This document shows positions 5,384 through 6,526 of a DNA stretch of 6,526 bases, piece after piece. Positions within the stretch are counted from its first letter, which is position 1, and each line of letters begins with the position of its first letter. Both the position numbers and the translations under genes were made by a program. The notes under the pieces are model-generated. The model did no database searches. It was not told the DNA's origin and saw only the letters and a list, made by a program, of their open reading frames with translations. Source of the stretch: Nanobdellati archaeon (lineage in GTDB: Archaea; SpSt-1190); contig WAMX01000035.1 in NCBI GenBank assembly GCA_015522095.1, positions 1-6,526 of the forward strand, written 5' to 3'.

Positions 5384-6331
5384 TTACCCGCGAAGTGCGA
5401 GCCTGACCTTCCACTCCACAGCCTTTTTCATCACTGCCGGAATCCTCCCCCCGAACGCAAGTCCCCTGTACGCGAATATCCCGTTCTTGCTTCCCAGGCT
5501 CACGAGCGTTGCCCTCTCCCTGCTCCTGTACTCCCTGGGAGGGGCTCTGCGTTCAAGGGCCAGGATATTCCTCGAGGCGACACTTGCATGCAGGAACGCG
5601 TTCTGGGCGCTCTTGTCCTCGCGTATGTCCGTGACATCCCCAACCGCGAATATGTTCTCAAATCCCCTGACCCTGAGGTGGCCGTCCACCCTTACGAACC
5701 CCTTTTCATCGAGCGCCTTCCGGAGCCGCCCCTTTATGCAGGCCGTGTTTGGCACGGTGCCCGTGCAGGACACGCACCTCTTCACGTCCGCCCTTTCCCC
5801 AAGCACAACCTCCACACCCTGCGCCCTGAGAAACCTCTCCGCGAGCCCGGATGCCCTCTCGGGCAGGGTATGGAGCAGCCTTTCCCGGGAGTGGATGAGC
5901 CGCACCTTTTTTCCAATCTCTGCAAGCCCCGCCGCCACCTCAACCCCCACATATCCCCCTCCTGCAACAGCCACCTCCTCTCCCAGCTCCTCAACGAGCT
6001 TCCACACATCCTCCCTGCACTTTACGGCCATTCCTCCCCTTTTTGGTCCCGCTCCCGTCGCCACAACAAGGGCGTCAAAATCCAGCCGCTCTCCGTTCAT
6101 CCTCACGTGATCGTGGAACACCCTTGCCCTGCCCACGACAAGCCTTCCTTCTGTCAGGTATTCCCTGTGGGGAATCTGTATCTCCTTGCCGGGATTTACT
6201 ATCAGCTCCGGCAGGGCGGGCGTGTACTCGAAGCAGGGCTTTGTGTCCACGAGCGTTACGTCGCACCTGCCCTGCAGGCTCTTTGCAACCCTTGCCCCTC
6301 CAAATCCTCCCCCAACCACAACCACTTTCAC
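5384..6331 (-). CDS. FAD-dependent NAD(P)H oxidoreductase (NDH-2/AIF-like, COG1252 type)
   Basis: A two-dinucleotide-fold flavoprotein of 315 residues. The FAD Rossmann motif VVVGGGFGG (4-12) ends at acidic Asp29 (VTLVDT). ATGAG (91-95) is the second conserved FAD-family motif. The NAD(P)H fold has VAGGGYVGVEVA (122-133), and IFAVGDVTDI (227-236) is the FAD-pyrophosphate GD motif. FEYTPALPEL (34-43) resembles the early region of NDH-2 and AIF/FSP1-type proteins. Such enzymes pass electrons from NAD(P)H to quinones or other acceptors, often at the membrane; the acceptor here is unknown. It is shorter than usual NDH-2 (about 400 residues), with only a short amphipathic-looking C-terminus (KKAVEWKVRLAL) and no transmembrane helix. 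Cys186, Cys189 and Cys198 lie in RCVSCTGTVPNTAC. The start is GTG 6331 at the beginning of the first strand. It appears to be a single-gene unit converging on tRNA-Glu. Confidence 0.88.
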   Translation of the reverse strand: MKVVVVGGGFGGARVAKSLQGRCDVTLVDTKPCFEYTPALPELIVNPGKEIQIPHREYLTEGRLVVGRARVFHDHVRMNGERLDFDALVVATGAGPKRGGMAVKCREDVWKLVEELGEEVAVAGGGYVGVEVAAGLAEIGKKVRLIHSRERLLHTLPERASGLAERFLRAQGVEVVLGERADVKRCVSCTGTVPNTACIKGRLRKALDEKGFVRVDGHLRVRGFENIFAVGDVTDIREDKSAQNAFLHASVASRNILALERRAPPREYRSRERATLVSLGSKNGIFAYRGLAFGGRIPAVMKKAVEWKVRLALRG

Positions 6332-6350
6332 AGCGTTAACAATTCGCCCG

Positions 6351-6358
6351 CTTTAAAT
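6351..6358 (-). promoter_or_regulatory. TATA box for the oxidoreductase gene
   Basis: The minus strand reads ATTTAAAG, centred about 24 bases upstream of the GTG start at 6331, and is the only AT-rich patch in a GC-rich stretch. The spacing predicts a leaderless transcript. No Shine-Dalgarno is visible. Confidence 0.5.
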
Positions 6359-6465
6359 TCCATTCCCCTTGAAACCGCCAGCGGACCGGAGGCAGAATGC
6401 ACGCGTGCCGTCGCCGACTAGGGGTTGCACCCCCTTGCGCAACTGACTCCGTCGCTGCGCCCCTG

Positions 6466-6481
6466 CCACGCAGTGGCGTGG
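6466..6481. repeat. Perfect 6-bp inverted repeat
   Basis: CCACGC and GCGTGG form a six-pair stem with the four-base loop AGTG. It lies in the middle of the hairpin-rich right edge, and its stem is equally stable on either strand. Confidence 0.5.
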
Positions 6482-6490
6482 GACCCCCGC

Positions 6491-6517
6491 AAGGCGTCCT
6501 TCGGACACCTTCTTTTT
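6491..6517. terminator. Hairpin with adjacent T-tract
   Basis: AAGGCGTCC (6491-6499) pairs with GGACACCTT (6503-6511) around a three-base loop. On the plus strand there is one C-A mismatch and the stem is followed closely by TTTTT (6513-6517), the look of a terminator. On the minus strand the mismatch becomes a G-U wobble, so the stem is fully paired, which favours a structured minus-strand RNA. The direction is undecided. Confidence 0.35.
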
Positions 6518-6526
6518 GGTCAATCG

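Larger units (their letters stand above)
6359..6526. other. GC-rich, hairpin-rich right edge without a convincing gene
   Basis: About 170 very GC-rich bases run to the window edge. They contain GGGG/CCCC hairpin arms (6421-6424 with 6431-6434), an alternative GTTGC/GCAAC pairing (6424-6428 with 6439-6443), the CCACGC/GCGTGG hairpin (6466-6481), the AAGG...CCTT hairpin (6491-6511) and a direct repeat CCGTCGC (6408-6414 and 6449-6455). Both strands have frames open to the edge: plus from an ATG at 6397, and minus ending at TAA 6355-6353. Their Arg codons (CGA, CGG, CGT) and their Gly/Arg-rich, acid-poor translations differ from the neighbouring genes. It could be a structured RNA, a dispersed repeat, or the degraded tail of a minus-strand gene. 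Confidence 0.4.

Noticed and set aside
5372..6421. Plus-strand open frame of 349 codons opposite the oxidoreductase
   Set aside because: The minus strand carries both dinucleotide-binding motifs and the GD motif; the plus-strand translation is Pro/His-rich and unlike a protein, and it starts inside the tRNA-oxidoreductase gap.
6397..6526. Plus-strand open frame from ATG 6397 to the edge
   Set aside because: Rare codons for this genome (CGT, CGA, CTA), strong hairpins and a low-complexity Pro/Arg/Cys translation argue against coding, although the right end is not visible.
6353..6526. C-terminal part of a minus-strand gene ending at TAA 6355-6353
   Set aside because: The frame is open for 57 codons and its stop overlaps the next TATA box, as happens at DUF763/HIT, but the Gly/Arg-rich translation with two acidic residues and unusual Arg codons is unlike neighbouring genes. 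Not excluded.
1..6526. CRISPR array, insertion sequence, integrase or att site
   Set aside because: No spaced direct repeats, transposase motifs, or tRNA 3'-end duplication downstream of tRNA-Glu were found in the window.

Overview
The window is an archaeal chromosome fragment, GC-rich by eye, densely packed, with no gap longer than about 200 bases. The archaeal assignment rests on a threonine-protease 20S proteasome beta subunit followed directly by the start of an aCPSF1-type KH/beta-CASP ribonuclease, a 62-residue ribosomal protein S17e, a tRNA-Glu without encoded CCA, a COG2112-type kinase, a DUF763 protein, and TATA boxes about 24-31 bases upstream of several start codons. The lineage cannot be fixed from this fragment; a euryarchaeal or DPANN-type genome would fit.

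Layout. Positions 1-2925 form one minus-strand run, read right to left: DUF763 protein, a HIT-family protein, an unrecognised protein of about 190 residues, proteasome beta (psmB), then the first ~80 codons of aCPSF1, cut by the window edge. A small COG2112-type kinase (2961-3455) is divergent from DUF763 and overlaps, tail to tail by 17 bp, a large signal-peptide membrane protein with Ig-like domains (3439-4749). That protein sits in an apparent two-gene minus-strand operon with a 73-residue winged-helix protein (4758-4979). Divergent from it is S17e (5064-5252), followed 32 bases later by tRNA-Glu(TTC) (5285-5359). A minus-strand FAD/NAD(P)H oxidoreductase (5384-6331) converges on the tRNA. 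The last ~170 bases hold several hairpins and no convincing gene.

How the parts fit. psmB and aCPSF1 pair protein degradation with mRNA 3'-end processing and transcription termination, a neighbourhood known from other archaea. S17e and tRNA-Glu are translation functions. First genes (psmB, HIT, kinase, S17e, oxidoreductase) look leaderless or nearly so, whereas operon-internal genes carry GGTG-type ribosome binding sites. Start codons are often GTG or TTG.

No complete novel system is evident. The points most worth a second look are: the HIT protein, whose middle triad histidine (the nucleophile in active HIT enzymes) is phenylalanine; the uncharacterised gene overlapping its end; the membrane protein with what looks like a duplicated Ig-like domain on both sides of its transmembrane helix; the near-perfect palindrome centred on the TATA box of the adjacent winged-helix gene; and the hairpin-rich right edge.
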